A stretch of DNA of 64,000 bases, taken from positions 2,224,501 through 2,288,500 of the forward strand of contig JAPWDM010000024.1 in NCBI GenBank assembly GCA_035578155.1. The letters are read 5' to 3'. Numbering within the stretch: position 1 is the first letter of the stretch; the number at the start of each line of letters is the position of its first letter. A program made the translations under genes and the position numbers. Shown here piece after piece: positions 46,410 to 59,400 of the stretch. The DNA comes from Brachynemurus nebulosus. Its lineage: Eukaryota > Arthropoda > Insecta > Neuroptera > Myrmeleontidae. The notes beneath the pieces were generated by a model. That model was not told the origin of the DNA. It did not search any database and was given only the letters and a program-made list of their open reading frames with translations.

Positions 46410-46869
46410 AAAATAGTTTAGAGCAACAAAAAGTACTTATAGAAAAATAAATAGTATAAAAATTTAGTGCGTACTTTTTTTTTACTAACTTTTTATTTTT
46501 GGTAAAAAATTGGAGAATACTTTTTTTGCCTTAGAAAAAGGTGGCAACCCTATCTGTGACATACTTGTATCCATTTTGTTAGTTAAATCTTGTAAAACTT
46601 AATCAAAAATATGAGCTTGAATTTGAATTTTTTGAAAGCTATTATAAGAAATAGTCCATGCAAACATTTCTTACACACTTAGCAAAAAAAAGATGTTAGT
46701 GTGTGGCATTTACGTGTGGTTTTGTTATTTTTACTTAAATTTTAATAATGATGGTGGAAGTATTGAGTAGGTAAATATAAAAGCAACAAAAACTAATTTA
46801 CCTTTAAATTTATAGATTAAAGAAAATAACTTTTTATAGACACTGTTGTATAATAATGTATAAAAAGTA

Positions 46870-48909
46870 AAAAAAAAACGCCGTGAGCAGCGGGGCCCCA
46901 TCACGGTAGTCGAATTTTCCCCTTCATCTTCGGTATTGAATGTTTACAAGCGAAATGTAATTGAAAGTCTACAACCGAATTGTCATTTTGTTGGTTTCAA
47001 AACTGGTCATGAGTGTTCGGCTGATCGAGGCTTTAAAAAAAGGTTTTAAGTATTTAAGGGCTGTATCTCAGTAAATTTCAATTTTGTGCCGAAAACAGGT
47101 AGCAGAACAAAAACCAACACAATTCGTACGAGGGCATTCCTGCCCATGTTTATCCGCTAATTGCCTTTATGTTTTAGTTTTAAATATTAAAAAAGGACCT
47201 TAAATAGTAAACTGGAAGGCCTTTATAAAGATATTTTTTCTTTCAAAAAAAATAAAAATAAAAAATAAAAAAAATAAAAAATAAAAAATTATTTCTTCGG
47301 TATTGAGTGTCTACAAGCGAAATATAATTGAAAGTCCACAAGCGATTTGTAATTTTGGTGGTTTCAAAACTGATAATGAGTGTCCGGTTGATCGGGGCTT
47401 TATAAAAAGATTTTAAGTTTTTAAGGGCTGAATCTCAGTAAATTTCAATTTTGTGCCGATAGAAGTTAACAGGGAAAAAGCCAACACAATTCGTACGAGG
47501 GCATTTCTATCCATGCTTATCCGCCAATTGCCTTTGTGTTTTACTTTTAAATATTAAAAAAGGAACTTAAATAGTAAACTGGAAGGCTTTTATGAAGATA
47601 TTTTTTCTTTCCAAAAAAATCCAAAATTTCTATTTTGTAAATAATAAAAATCCAAAATTCCTAAATAATAATTAAATAAATAAATAAACAGTGACTTTTA
47701 TAACATTTGCAAATTACTTAATATATATGTATTTCATTTGTTAAAAAATTGTATTCACTTTTTTTTAAATTTTTTAAAATTACTATTCGCCTACTTGTAT
47801 TTAGAATAAACATAATGCTTTTAAAACACATTTAACAATAGCATTCAATTCCGATGTAAAAATGGGAGAAGTGGGGGGAAAAGTGATGCTGACTCCCTAC
47901 AAGGTACTAGCTGGATACTAACTGAATACACGTACAAAATTTCAGCCCTCTAGGTTTCCTTATGGAGTCTCTAGACATGTTAGAAAACAAGCAAAAAAAT
48001 TAAGGAAATATTGGCGTAAAAATCGTGGGGGTAAGGGTTAAAAGTTGAAACCTCCAAAAAACAGTGTCTGGCTATTAGCTTAACCTGTACACCAAATTTC
48101 AGCCCTCTAGGTTTATTTGGGGAGATTTTGACCCGAACGAAACTGTTAAAAAACAAGAAAAATCATGTTCTTTTGGGTATAAAAATGGTGGGGGTAGGGG
48201 TTAAAAGTCGAGACCCCCAAAAGGCACCCCCTTGATACTAACTCAATCCGAATACAAAATTTCAGCCCTCTAGGTTTATTCGGGTGACCTGTGCGAGTGG
48301 TACAAACTTCGAAAACGTCGAAAATGCATGAAATTGTAGCTTAAAAATGAGGGGGGTGGGGGTAAAATATTAAAACCTCCAAAAAGCACAACCTAGGTAC
48401 GAACTTTATCAACACACCAAATTTCAACCCTCTACGTTAATTCTGGGGGGCTGGGGGCCTGTTAGATCCAGCGAAAATCGTTTTTCCCCCCTCTACTCCC
48501 ACCATATCATCCTAGGAAGCTGAATTTTGGATATGTTGTAGATAATTGACCGAAACATTATTTAAAACCGGTTTGGAAAAGTTTTATTGCTTTTCCGCCC
48601 CCCACCACCCCCTTAAAGGTCGGGTCCGAAAAAAAATTTGCCCAAAATTTGACCCCACTTTGATAGTATTGTTGTGCATCGGAATAAGCCCCACTTACCA
48701 AATTTCATCTCTTAACTTCCATAGGGGGGCCCTACACATATTAAAAGGTTGCGGGAAAATATATATATATATATATATATATCAGACATCTTTTTTTTTT
48801 ACATAATCGTGTTCTACGGGTCCGAAAACGGATAGCGCCCCTGGTCTCGCCTCTCGCAGCTCTTATCGTATAGACTGTATAAGTCTAATTTTTCGGAGAA
48901 AATTCGACT
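46870..48909 (+). mobile_element. MITE family 1, copy B
   Basis: Starts with CGCCGTGAGCAGCGG and AGTCGAATTTTCC (46908) and ends GGAGAAAATTCGACT (48909), so AGTCGAATTTTyCC forms an inverted terminal pair. The first part is duplicated: about 370 bases from TTCGGTATTGAATGT (46929) recur from TTCGGTATTGAGTGT (47298). A short AT tract lies at 48761-48782, just before the conserved TCAGACAT right-end block. Confidence 0.85.
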
Positions 48910-48913
48910 AAAA

Positions 48914-50409
48914 ACGCCGTGAGCAGCGGAGCCCCATCACGGAAGTCGAATTTTTCCTTTCTTCTTCGGTATTGAATGTCTACGAGCGAAATATAATTGA
49001 AAGACCACAAGCGACTTGTCATTTTGGTGGTTTCAAAACCGATGATGAGGGTCCGGTTGATCGGGGCTTTAAAAAAACGTTTTAAGTTTTTAAGGGCTGA
49101 ATCTTAGTAAATTTCAATTTTGTGCCGATAGCAGTTAGCAGGGAAAAAGCCAACACAATTCGTACGAGGGCATTCCTACCCATGCTTATCCGCCAATTGC
49201 CTTTGTGTTTTATTTTTAAATATTAAAAAGGGAACTTAAATAGTAAACTGGAAGGCCTTTATGAAGATATTTTTTTTCCAAAAAAATCCAAAATTTCTAT
49301 TTTATAAATAATAAAAATCCAAAATTCCTAATTTATAAATAAACAGTGACTTTAATAACATTTTTAAATTACTTAATATGTATGTATCTCCTTTGTTATA
49401 AAAGTAAGTTCACTTTTTTTTAAATTTTTTAAAATTAATATTCGCTTACTTGTATTTAGAATAAAAACAATGCATTTGAAACACATTTAACAATAGCATT
49501 GAATTCCGATGTAAAAATGGGAGAAGTGGGGGGAAAAGTAATGTGGACTCCCTAAAAGGTACTACCTGGATACTAACTGAATACACGTACAAAATTTCAG
49601 CCCTCTAGGTTTCCTTAGAGTCTCTAGACGTGTTAAAAAACAAGCAACAAAATTAAGGAAATATTGGCGTAAAAATCGTAGGGGTAAGGGTTAAAAGTGG
49701 AAACCTCCAAAAAGCAGTGTCTGGCTATTAGCTTAACCTATGCACAAAATTTCAGCTCTCTAGGTTTATTTCTGGAGATTTTGACCCGAACGAAACTGTT
49801 AAAAAACAAGAAAAATCATGTTCTTTTTGGTATAAAAATGGTAGGGGTAGGGGTTAAAAGTCGAGACCCCCAAAAGGCACCTCCTTGATACTAACACAAA
49901 CCGAATATAAAATTTCAGCCCTCTAGGTTTATTTGGGTGACCTGTGCGAGTGGTACAAACTTCGAAACGTCGAAAAAGCATGAAATTGTAGCTTTTAAAT
50001 GAAGGGGGTGGGGTAAAATATTAAAACCTCCAAAAATCACAACCAAAATCATCAACTTTATCAACACACCAAATTTCAACACTCTACGTTAATTCTGGGG
50101 GGCTGTGGACATGTTAGAATCCAGCCAAAATTCTTTTTTCCCCCTCCATTCCCTCCAAGTCATTCTAGGAAGCTGAATTTTGGATATGTTGTAGTTAATT
50201 GACCGAAACATTATTTCCAGCCGATTTGGAAAAGTTTTATTGTTTTACCGCCCCCCGCCACCCCCTTGAAGGTTGGGTCAGATCCAAAATTTGCCCAAAA
50301 TTTGACCCCAATTTTTAACAGTATTGTTGTGCATCGGAATGAGCCCCATTTACCAAATTTGAGCTCTTAACTTCCATAGGGGGGCCCTACACATATTAAA
50401 AGGTAGCGG

Positions 50410-50487
<78 letters not shown>

Positions 50488-50610
50488 CATTTTTTTTCTA
50501 CAGAATCGTGTTCTACGGGTCCGAAAATGGATAGCGCCCCTACTCTCGCCTCTCGCCGTTCATGTCGTATAGGCTGTATAAGTCTAATTTTTTCAAGGAA
50601 AAATTCGACT
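48914..50610 (+). mobile_element. MITE family 1, copy C (abuts copy B)
   Basis: Begins CGCCGTGAGCAGCGG only four bases after copy B, with AGTCGAATTTTTCC at 48944. It ends AGGAAAAATTCGACT at 50610. It lacks the internal duplication of copy B. The AT tract at 50413-50483 is much longer than that of copy B at the same position. Confidence 0.85.
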
Positions 50611-50787
50611 AAAAATTATCAGTCACCATGTAAGAAATTGTTGTTTTCATAATTATATAATGTATGTTAATTTTTTGAATGCGTGCCCTCTGGTTTGTAA
50701 CGGTGAAAGCTCCATTAGCTAACGTTAGGCTAACAAAACTTTCGTCCTGAACGCCACCAATGCTAAATAGAGTCCGGACCTCAGGAC

Positions 50788-51194
50788 AGCTACGCGAAGT
50801 GGGCGCCTCGAAAATTTTTTTCTTTAAATCAACTTCTAAATAACATGTGATAGCTTAAAAAATTGCTCTTTAAATGCCCTTTCCGAATATAAAATTGACT
50901 TAACTGTATCTTTTAGCAATAATAAGTTATCATTATATATATTATTTAAATATTTTGACATACAAATTAGCATTAAAACGATAAAAAAAGTTTTTTTTTC
51001 ATCAAAATATTCCTAATACTTTTAAATTTGCCCCATTACTTACTTACATTACTTTTTTTTCATCTAAATATTCCTAATACTTTTAAATTTGCCCCATCGA
51101 AGCGCGAAATTCTTTTTTGATTTAATTATATAATTAGAGGGAAAAAAAAACATCAAAAAAGAAAAAAAATTTCGCGGCGCTAACTTCACTTAGC
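50788..51194. mobile_element. Mutator-like MITE with 9-bp TSD CCTCAGGAC
   Basis: CCTCAGGAC flanks both sides (50779-50787, 51195-51203). Inside, AGCTACGCGAAGTGGGCGCC is mirrored by GGCGCTAACTTCACTTAGCT, continuing as CGAAAATTTTTTTC / GAAAAAAAATTTCG for about 35 bases in all. A duplicated TTTTTTTTCATCAAAATATTC / TTTTTTTTCATCTAAATATTC segment lies near 50993 and 51053. A 9-bp duplication with imperfect ends fits the Mutator superfamily. It is non-coding. Confidence 0.8.
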
Positions 51195-51405
51195 TCCTCA
51201 GGACGTCTTCGTTGACAGATAAATGATGACTGATTCAGTCATTTTCTCTCAAAAGTTCGTGTAAAATAAATTGGAAATAAATTAAATAAATATTTTTAAA
51301 AAAATCATTTAGTTTAACCTAGAAAAAATACTTTTGGTACATCTATCGACAAAATATGGCAGCGCTTCTGTATCGCAAACGCGATAGAATTGAGGTATAT
51401 AAAAA

Positions 51406-51435
51406 ATTCGTTAAGTGCGTGTTTGACACGCACTA
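51406..51435. repeat. Dispersed hairpin motif, copy 2
   Basis: TTCGTTAAGTGCGTG, a TTTGA loop, then CACGCACTAAGTAA: the same layout as 5632-5670. Confidence 0.65.
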
Positions 51436-51439
51436 AGTA

Positions 51440-53010
51440 ATATTGTCTCACATCAGTGACGGGATGTCGATTTTCCCGCAAAAAATTGATTTTTGGATCG
51501 ATTTAAATCGAAATTTAAATAACAATTTTATTGCACATTAAAATTTTGTTGACAATTATACAAATTGCTGAAGTATATACATAAATTTTGAAGATATACA
51601 ATCTACTAATACGAAATAAACCTTTATCAAATGGTAATTGCATCTTTAATTTCGAAATGATAATTTTAAAATTTTTAAATAAAAATGTATAATTCACCAA
51701 AAATAATATAAATTTGAAAACAGGAAAAAATTTGCTCCTAGAAACTTGTTAATTAAAAGAAAATTATTAATATTACTAAATCAACCTAAACTAAGATTAT
51801 ACTAAGATTATATAAAACTAAATTTAGCCGTGGACTCGCCAATCCGAGGTTGCCGGATATTCAACATGATAGCGTTTTAGTCACGACGTTCAAACTTTCG
51901 AAAATACTTAAAAATCGTCAAGTGCGTGCTAGACACGCATTTTCAAAGGTCCGTGGTCAGTAGCTATTTTTTCATAATTTTCCGAATAAAATGTAAGAAA
52001 TTTAATAGTATATTACGGAATTGAGGTTATACGTAGCATATAACATATAAGCGAAAAAGTTACGCAAGAGCCGCGCAGCGACGAGTGCATAATTACGCGA
52101 GTCTATAATATGCCTTACAACCTAGTTACGTACTATACTTTATCTACAACTAATATAAAATTCACATTAAAAAATTTGGTACGAAAATGGTACATCAGAA
52201 TTATGTCATACTTGTATGTCAAATATATCAATGAATCAGTTGTTAGGAGAAAATTTTCTACAGATTTTAATACAATATACCTACAGTATAAAGATTAACA
52301 AAAAAATGAGTACAAGCTGTGACTCTTCACACACAATCGCAACCTTTTGCAATTACAGGACAAAATTCTGGACCAGCCTGTAATAGACATAACAATGATA
52401 ACTAGCAATCGCCCAAAAAAACGATATTTCTCTAAAGTGTTCAAAATTCTTAGGATATGATTAAACTGACATTCACAATATCATCTATTAATTTATAAAA
52501 TTAGTACCTAGATATTACAACCTTAATAAAAGTTATTATTAATGTATTTTGGCCAGTTATTAATATTAATTACAAGGCAAGTGACTTATTGAAAACCTTA
52601 TTAAAAATTATTATTCTATTGATTATGACTATGAGTAAAATTTAGGATTCGCACCTCAAATTAGCCGTCCAATTTTAAGACTTTTAGGCTTTAAATTACA
52701 ACTTTGAGGAAGAGCAGGTAAACTAGTATTTCATGGCCTCAGTAATGTTTGAGCAAAATTTGGTCAAGATCCATCCATTCCAGAGAGCTTTCATTTTTTA
52801 GGATCTCAATACTATTTCAGCAAAATCTGGTAGAGATTCGTCGAGCCGTTTACTTTAGAATAGTCTCTATTAGAACATAGGGTATCACGTATCCACCAGT
52901 GAACCAATTTTTGAAAGTTTCTCTGCTCGTCAAACGACTCCAGCGTAGCCGTATTCTTATTTCAGAAATATTGGTACCTAATTTTAACAGCTTGTGACAT
53001 TCTGTAGACA
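51440..53010. other. AT-rich DNA with one repeat module
   Basis: Holds a third hairpin (51915-51939, AAGTGCGTGCTAGACACGCA followed by AAAGGTCCGTG). At about 52660-52960 it has the modules 'CAAAATTTGGTCAAGATCCA' + 'GGATCTCA(G/A)TACT' also found at 58660-59240. No gene was recognised. Confidence 0.5.
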
Positions 53011-53018
53011 ACCATACT

Positions 53019-53334
53019 CAGGGCCGGATTAACCTCGAGTGCCGCCCCTAGGCACCGTGAAAAATGTCACCCCTACCCTTTCCTTGAGAAGAAGCAAATT
53101 TTAATTTTTCCTACTTTTTTCAAACTTTCTTTCAAAAAATAACTAACAAGCAAAAAAAAAACGTCAGTTACAAATTTTGCCGCCCTGTTTTCAAAATCTT
53201 CCGCCCCTAAAAACTGACAAGCAAAAAAAAGTCAAATACAAATTTTGCCGCTCTGTTTTCAAAATTTTCCGCTCCTAAAAACTGGCCGCCCCTAGGCCAT
53301 GGTCTAGGTTGACCTATTGGCTAAGCTGGCCCTG
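53019..53334. mobile_element. hAT MITE, CAGGGCCGGATTAAC type, copy 2 with 8-bp TSD
   Basis: ACCATACT flanks both sides exactly (53011-53018, 53335-53342). The ends CAGGGCCGGATTAACCTCG and AGCTGGCCCTG are inverted, and both subterminal regions carry GCCGCCCCTAGG. An internal GACAAGCAAAAAAAA...TTTTGCCGC block is present twice. Confidence 0.92.
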
Positions 53335-53342
53335 ACCATACT

Positions 53343-53877
53343 TATTTAGATTTTTAGAAGTGGAGTACTTTTGGTCATTTATTTTTGCGTAATTTTTATT
53401 GCTTCAGACTCCTGGGGATCAATTTTAAACTGACGTTTATTTATTCCGAGATTTAAAAGGGTTTGTGTAACATTTAGTCAAAATTCATCAAACCATTTAT
53501 TTGAATTTTTTGAAAATAAAATTTTGTACAGTAAATAAGTAAATTCATAGTAGTCATAGGTAAAAATATTATTGGTGGTATCTATAGAAATATTTATTAA
53601 TACTTAAAGATTACAAAAATTATTTTTCTGCAAATACTTAGCAACTGTTTAAAATTTGTATAATTTTTTGATAAATTGGCCACAGATTGCTGTATACAGT
53701 AATAAAAAATTGATATTTTACGATTTTTCGTAAATTTCGACGGTTGGACAAAAAATTTTGCAAAACCCTTTCTTAGTGAGCGCCTACGACCCAAACAGGC
53801 ACATACATACATGCCAAATTTGTTTGTAGGTATTGTAGTTTTGGAGATTTTGTGATAGGTGAGTCAGTGGTATTTCT

Positions 53878-53880
<3 letters not shown>
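53343..53880. other. AT-rich DNA, no gene recognised
   Basis: Includes a short piece of the 'AAAATTCATCAAACCATTTATTT' module (near 53480). Nothing else stands out. Confidence 0.4.

Positions 53881-53955
<75 letters not shown>
53881..53955. repeat. (AT)n microsatellite
   Basis: About 75 bases of alternating AT. Its host element was not identified; the flanks (GGTGAGTCAGTGGTATTTC, CCTCGTTTCAG) are not shared with families 1 or 2. Confidence 0.95.
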
Positions 53956-53958
<3 letters not shown>

Positions 53959-54163
53959 CGTTTCAGATACAATTGATCATGAGTTTTCGTTTGAAAATTA
54001 CATAATTCTTATATTCGAAACAAATCAATCTTTGATTCTTTTCTAAAAGCAAACTGCAAATTTAAAAGTTACGCAAATGCAATAATGAAAGAGATAAAGC
54101 CAAGAAAACGGAAATTATTTAAATTCAAAGTGACGAAGCACCGTTAAATTTAACTGAAATGAA

Positions 54164-54490
<327 letters not shown>

Positions 54491-54704
54491 AAACTAAGTT
54501 TCTGTTAGTGTCACGTTTAGTTTAAACTTATAAATTATTTTTAATGTATAACAAAAATTACTTAGCCAATTGACTGACGCTTCTTGATGCTGAAAAGACG
54601 TCAAGTGAAACCTAGTTAACTGCAACACCACGCTGTACCGTACGTCAGAACGCTGTACGTCAGAAATTCCACATAAAGTGTATTAGTTGTCAAAACAGTG
54701 TATC

Positions 54705-54977
54705 CAGGGGCGCAACAATCGGGAGTGCAAAGAGTCCGGATCCCTAAAATTATGTGGATCCCTCATAAAATCATGTAAATAATCCTTTATTTTATTTATA
54801 TTAAAAAGTTAAATTTTTAATGGTCTATTGATATATTTTATTTAAAAATCGAATTTTCGGAGACGACATTTTCAATAACATTTTCAAATGTTATCGAAAA
54901 ATTGCATTGTCAAAAAATTGGGTTATTAAAATTTATGTAGGACCCCACCCCCTCTAGATTTATAGTTGTTGCGCCTG
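54705..54977. mobile_element. hAT-like MITE, CAGGGGCGCAAC ends
   Basis: CAGGGGCGCAACAAT on the left and GTTGTTGCGCCTG on the right are inverted; TGTATC flanks both sides (54699-54704, 54978-54983). Short, AT-rich and non-coding. Confidence 0.75.
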
Positions 54978-55452
54978 TGTATCAATTGATCATTATTTTC
55001 GTTATAATTTTTCATGACCGTCACCGTGTTAATTAATTTTGGACAAAGATTTTTTAATAATTAATTTTCAGAATACATTCATTTGTAATTTAGAAATTAA
55101 TTGAAATCAAAACAATAACCTTTTTGTTGGAAATGAAAAGCTTTTAATGGCAATCTAATGATCAAATAATTTATAGATGAGAAGCAAGGGAATTTAGAAC
55201 ATTTTTCATCTGTTAAAAGCATCTGTAGATACCTATGTACATATTCTATTCTAGATTATATGGCTTAAATGAACCTATTAAATGTTACGCATGAAAAAAT
55301 TTAAGGTGGTGCAACAAAGTGTACAAATGTATTTTTTATACAGCGTGATTTCATTTCATGTTTTAAAACTACCTAATCGTTGAGTTTAAGTATCGTTTAA
55401 TAAAAAGTTGACAAATACTGACAATCCAGTACAATTGAATGATTTTTCAATT
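54978..55452. other. AT-rich DNA, no gene recognised
   Basis: No feature identified between the hAT-like MITE and the tandem-module repeat. Confidence 0.4.
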
Positions 55453-57070
55453 ATTACCCCACTGCATAGGAAGGAGGGTAATGTCTTTCGAAAGTATGTA
55501 GGTATCCTCTGATTATGTCTGTTTCTTGGCGCAGCCTACAGCCTAAACAGCTTGACGGATTTTGGTAAAAAAGGTGTCGCTGGATTCGTTTTAATTCGGG
55601 GAATGCTATAGGCTACATGGAATTTCAAAATTCATTCCCTAAATAGGGGATGTAAAATTTATATAGTAAACCATTGGGTCTAGAAACGTGAAATTTTGCA
55701 GACAAGTTCTTTATGTAACGTAGGGGAGCACTAACAAAAGATTTTTGGAAATCCATCCGCTAAGGATGTAAAGTAGGGATGAAAATTTATGAAAGGTAAA
55801 ATTCTGCACAGGACCATCGGGGTCCTTTAGTAATGTAGATGAGTATTAAGAGGGAGAATTTTTGTAAAAATTTATCCATTAAGGGTGTAAATTAGATGAA
55901 AATTTATATAAAAATTGTTGAGTCTAGAAACGTGAAATTCTACAAAGATATAATGTAGGCGTGCACCTGGAAGGGGTTTTGGAAATTCATCCCCTAACGG
56001 GGTAAAATAGGCGGTTAAAATTTATTACCCGACTGCATAAGAAGGAGGGTAATGTGTTTCGAAAGTATGTATGTATCTTTTAACTATGTCTGTTTCTGTG
56101 GCGCAGCCTGCAGCCTAGGCGGCTCAACAGATTTTGGTAAAAAAGGTATCGCTGGATTCGGCTTAATCTCTGGAGTGCTATAGGCTACATGAAATTTCAA
56201 AATTCATCCCCTAAATAGGGGATGAAAAATTGATATAGCAAACCACTGGGTCTAGAATCGTGAAATTTTGCAGACGAGTTCTTTATGTAACGTAGGGGAG
56301 CACCAAAAAAAGATTTTTGGAAATTCATCCCCTAAGGATATAAAGTAGGGGATGAAAATTTATGAAAGGTAAAATTTTGCACAGAGTCATTGGGGTCCTT
56401 TAGTAATGTAGATGAGTATTAAGAGGGACAATTTTTGTAAAAATTTATCCATTAAGGGTGTAAATTAGGGGATGAAAATTTATATAGGAAACCACTGGGT
56501 TTAGAAACGTCAAATTTTGTACAAAGGTTCCTTTAGTAACGCAAGCAAGCACCAAGAGTGTATTTCTGGAATTTCTCTTCCTAAGGAGTTAAAATAGGGG
56601 ATGAAAATTTATATAGAAAACCGCTAGGTTTGTTAACGTGAAATTTTGCACAAAGGTTTTTTTAGTAACCTAGCGAGCACCAATAGTGAATTTTTGGAAA
56701 TTCGTCCCCTTAACGGGTTAAAATAGGGGATCAAAATTTATATAGAAAACTGTTGAGCCTAGAAATGTGAAATTTTACGCAGGGGTCTCTTATATAACGC
56801 AGGTGAGCACTAAGAAGGGATTTTTGAAAATCTGTCCTACAGGGGAGTAAAATAGGGAATGTAAAATTATATAAAAAATCGTTAGATTTTAGACCGTGAA
56901 ATTTTGTATAGAGATTTCTTTAGTGACGTAAGTGAGCACAAAGAGTAGCTTTTTGAAAATTCCCTAAGGCGGTAAAATAAGGGATGAAAATTGATATGAA
57001 AGCTAAATTTTCTCTACGAATTCATCTGAGTAGGTGGAGTTGATAACGACATAGTATGTACAACTAGTTA
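55453..57070 (+). repeat. Tandem-module repeat starting ATTACCCnACTGCATA
   Basis: The header 'ACTGCATA(A/G)GAAGGAGGGTAAT' and the following 250 bases occur at 55453 and again at 56024 (period about 571). After each header come degenerate modules of about 110 bases with 'GTGAAATTTTGCA', 'TTTAGTAACG', 'GAGCACCAA' and 'TCCCCTAAnGG(G)TAAAATAGG'; at least seven are visible. It is non-coding. Confidence 0.8.
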
Positions 57071-57228
57071 ATCTACAACGAGTTGACGCGGAGGAAGTCC
57101 CGGATAAAAAAAACTAGTATACGGTAAAAAAATTTTTTTTGTCAAATTCGTGGTAATTTTAGCTACCAGCCGCTGTAATCTCATATGCGTACCTATATAT
57201 TTCTTCTTCTAAATAATTAGGCAACAAT

Positions 57229-57527
57229 AAAAAGACGTAAATAAAATAGTTAACTTAAAAAATCAAAAAACCCGACTGCGTAAAAAGCAAACTAAAACGG
57301 TGAAAACAAGATGAAATAGAGAAAAAGAAAGATGAATAAAAAAGTAAAGCAGTCGGAGGCATACATATTGTACTAAATAAAACAGAAATGTATGATGCCT
57401 CCGACTGCTTTGCTTATTCATCTTTCTTTTTCTCTATTTCATCTTGTTTTCACCGTTTTAGTTTGCTTTTTACGTAGTTGGGTTTTCTGATTTTTTTAAT
57501 TAACTTTTTATTTTTATTTATGTTCGT
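57229..57527. repeat. 300-bp palindrome with CCCGACTGCG arms
   Basis: The left arm (about 57229-57369) and right arm (about 57391-57527) pair almost throughout, for example AGCAAACTAAAACGGTGAAA / TTTCACCGTTTTAGTTTGCT and CAGTCGGAGGCAT / ATGCCTCCGACTG, around a centre of about 20 bases. The CCCGACTGCGTA motif links it to the header of the repeat upstream, so it may be that repeat's terminal part. Confidence 0.8.
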
Positions 57528-58345
57528 CTTCGAATGTATCAACTTCTCAACGAATACTCAAATAACTTTCAATAACTTGAAGGAATAAAACGAGCCAAAA
57601 TCATGACAATAAGGAATATGTATATATTATTTTTTATTGTCTAAGTCGTTACAGGGATCAATATTCTGGTAAGAAGGCTTTCGTATATTTTATCCTCTGA
57701 ATGTTGAACGCGTTCGAGAACCTGAAATAGCATTTATAGCGTTTTTTATAGCATTTATGGCATATTCGTATTCCGTCATATCAAAAAACGCGGAACAGAA
57801 AACCAAAATGTTCTCTAAAGGGTTAAGTACAGAACATAGAATTCTTAAATTGTGACCACAAAATCTTAATTGGCGATCTACATTTCTACAGCAAAATATT
57901 TATATTTAAATTTCCGGCCGAAAAGTGGAATTTTTGTCAAAAAATGGCATGAATTCCATACTGGAATATGGAATTCTTCAATTTGGACTTGGAATTCGTA
58001 TTGTCCAAATACTTTTGACATGTATTAATTATTTACTCTAAAGTGAAAAAATGCTAATTTTTAAATAGTAACTGAATTGGATTTAGTTTTTCTTTTTATT
58101 AATTTGTAAAAAAAAATAGTTGATGAATCATTTTATGTAGAACGTAAGTCAAAATTGTTACTAATTTCATTGTTCACCTGGATTTAACTATTAAAATTTG
58201 TTTGTTATATGACTGTCCAAATACTTTTGACTAGCCACTATATATATTTTGAATAATATTGTTTTAATTGTAACATGCTGATTTAGTTGATTTTGTAGGA
58301 AATCATATTTTACTGTATTCTTTCATATTTAACGTTTTAAAATAT
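57528..58345. other. AT-rich DNA, no gene recognised
   Basis: No repeat boundary or frame recognised. Confidence 0.4.
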
Positions 58346-59400
58346 AAACTTACTAGCTGAGACCCGCGGTTTCACTCGCGTAAAATTATTTGAACGTTTT
58401 AATTTAACATCTAAACGAATTATTTTTTGAGGCGGCAATCTCAACCTTATCTTACTTTTAAATCAAATATTCTGTTGGTTTTTTTTACAAAAATAGTTCT
58501 TTACACTGCTTCGCTCCACTCGCCCAACGACTCCCAAATAGTTATATTCATATTTTAATAGGGAATCTAATTTACATGTTCTGAGATCTTTTCGTAGATA
58601 CCCATATTGATAATTTTGAGAGCACTTTAATTTCCGACCCTTTTTGAGGTCCCAGAGCTCAAGAAAAAATTCTAAACTCGTGTTAATTTATTTCCAAGAC
58701 TCAATAATATTAGAGCAAAATTTGGTCAAGATCCATCCAGCCGTTTATATTTGGCATTTTTTGGGTCCCCAGGATCCTAGGGGACTTTTTTAACCTCATA
58801 TTCATTTTTACAGGATCTCAGTACTATTTTAACAAAATTTGTTCAAGATTCGTCCATCCATTTATATTTTGCGTTTTGTAGGTCCGTAGGAGCCTAGAGA
58901 ATGATTTTCACCTCGTACACATTTTTCGCAGGATATCAGTACCTACCGTTTGAACAAAATTTGGTCAAGATTCATCCAGCCGTTTATTTTGAGCTCTTTT
59001 GGGTCTGAAGGGTTCTACAGGGTAATTTTAACCTCACGTTAATTTTTTTCAGGATCTCAGTACTGTTTGTACAAAATTTAATCAAAATTTGTCCAGTCAC
59101 TTATTTTTAGTCCTTTTTGGGACCCTAAGACCTTAAGGATCAATTTTGATATAACGTTCATTCTTTCGGGGATCTCAATATTACTTGTGTAAAATTTTGT
59201 AACGATCCGTCCAACCGTTTATTTTGAGCTTTTTTGGGGCCGTGGGATTCCACGGTATAATTTTAACCTTTTAAATGTAGCCTATGCGAGAACCGACAGT
59301 ATTACTTATCTACTAGTGAAAAAATTTTTTTAAATCGGTTGGGTAGTTCCAGAGATTACTTTAATCGTACAAACCGACAAGTCACAAACTTTAACTAATA
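58346..59400 (+). repeat. Dispersed repeat with GACCCGCGGTTTCACTCGCG header and ~130-bp modules
   Basis: The header 'AGCTGAGACCCGCGGTTTC' resembles the CCCGCGGCTTCGCCCGCGT motif widely seen in insect repeats. It is followed by about five degenerate modules, each with 'AGGATCTCAGTACT', 'CAAAATTTGGTCAAGATTCA', 'TCCAGCCGTTTAT' and 'TTTTGGGTCC'. Related pieces lie at 52660-52960, 53450-53490 and about 63580-64000. No coding frame survives. Confidence 0.7.

Larger units (their letters stand above)
45542..46552 (+). mobile_element. hAT element with 8-bp TSD TCTGTGAC
   Basis: The ends TAGAGCTGCCACC and GGTGGCAACCCTA are inverted, and TCTGTGAC is repeated exactly on both sides (45534-45541, 46553-46560). 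It encloses a transposase remnant (about 45774-46150) and a nested hAT MITE (46213-46409). Confidence 0.9.
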
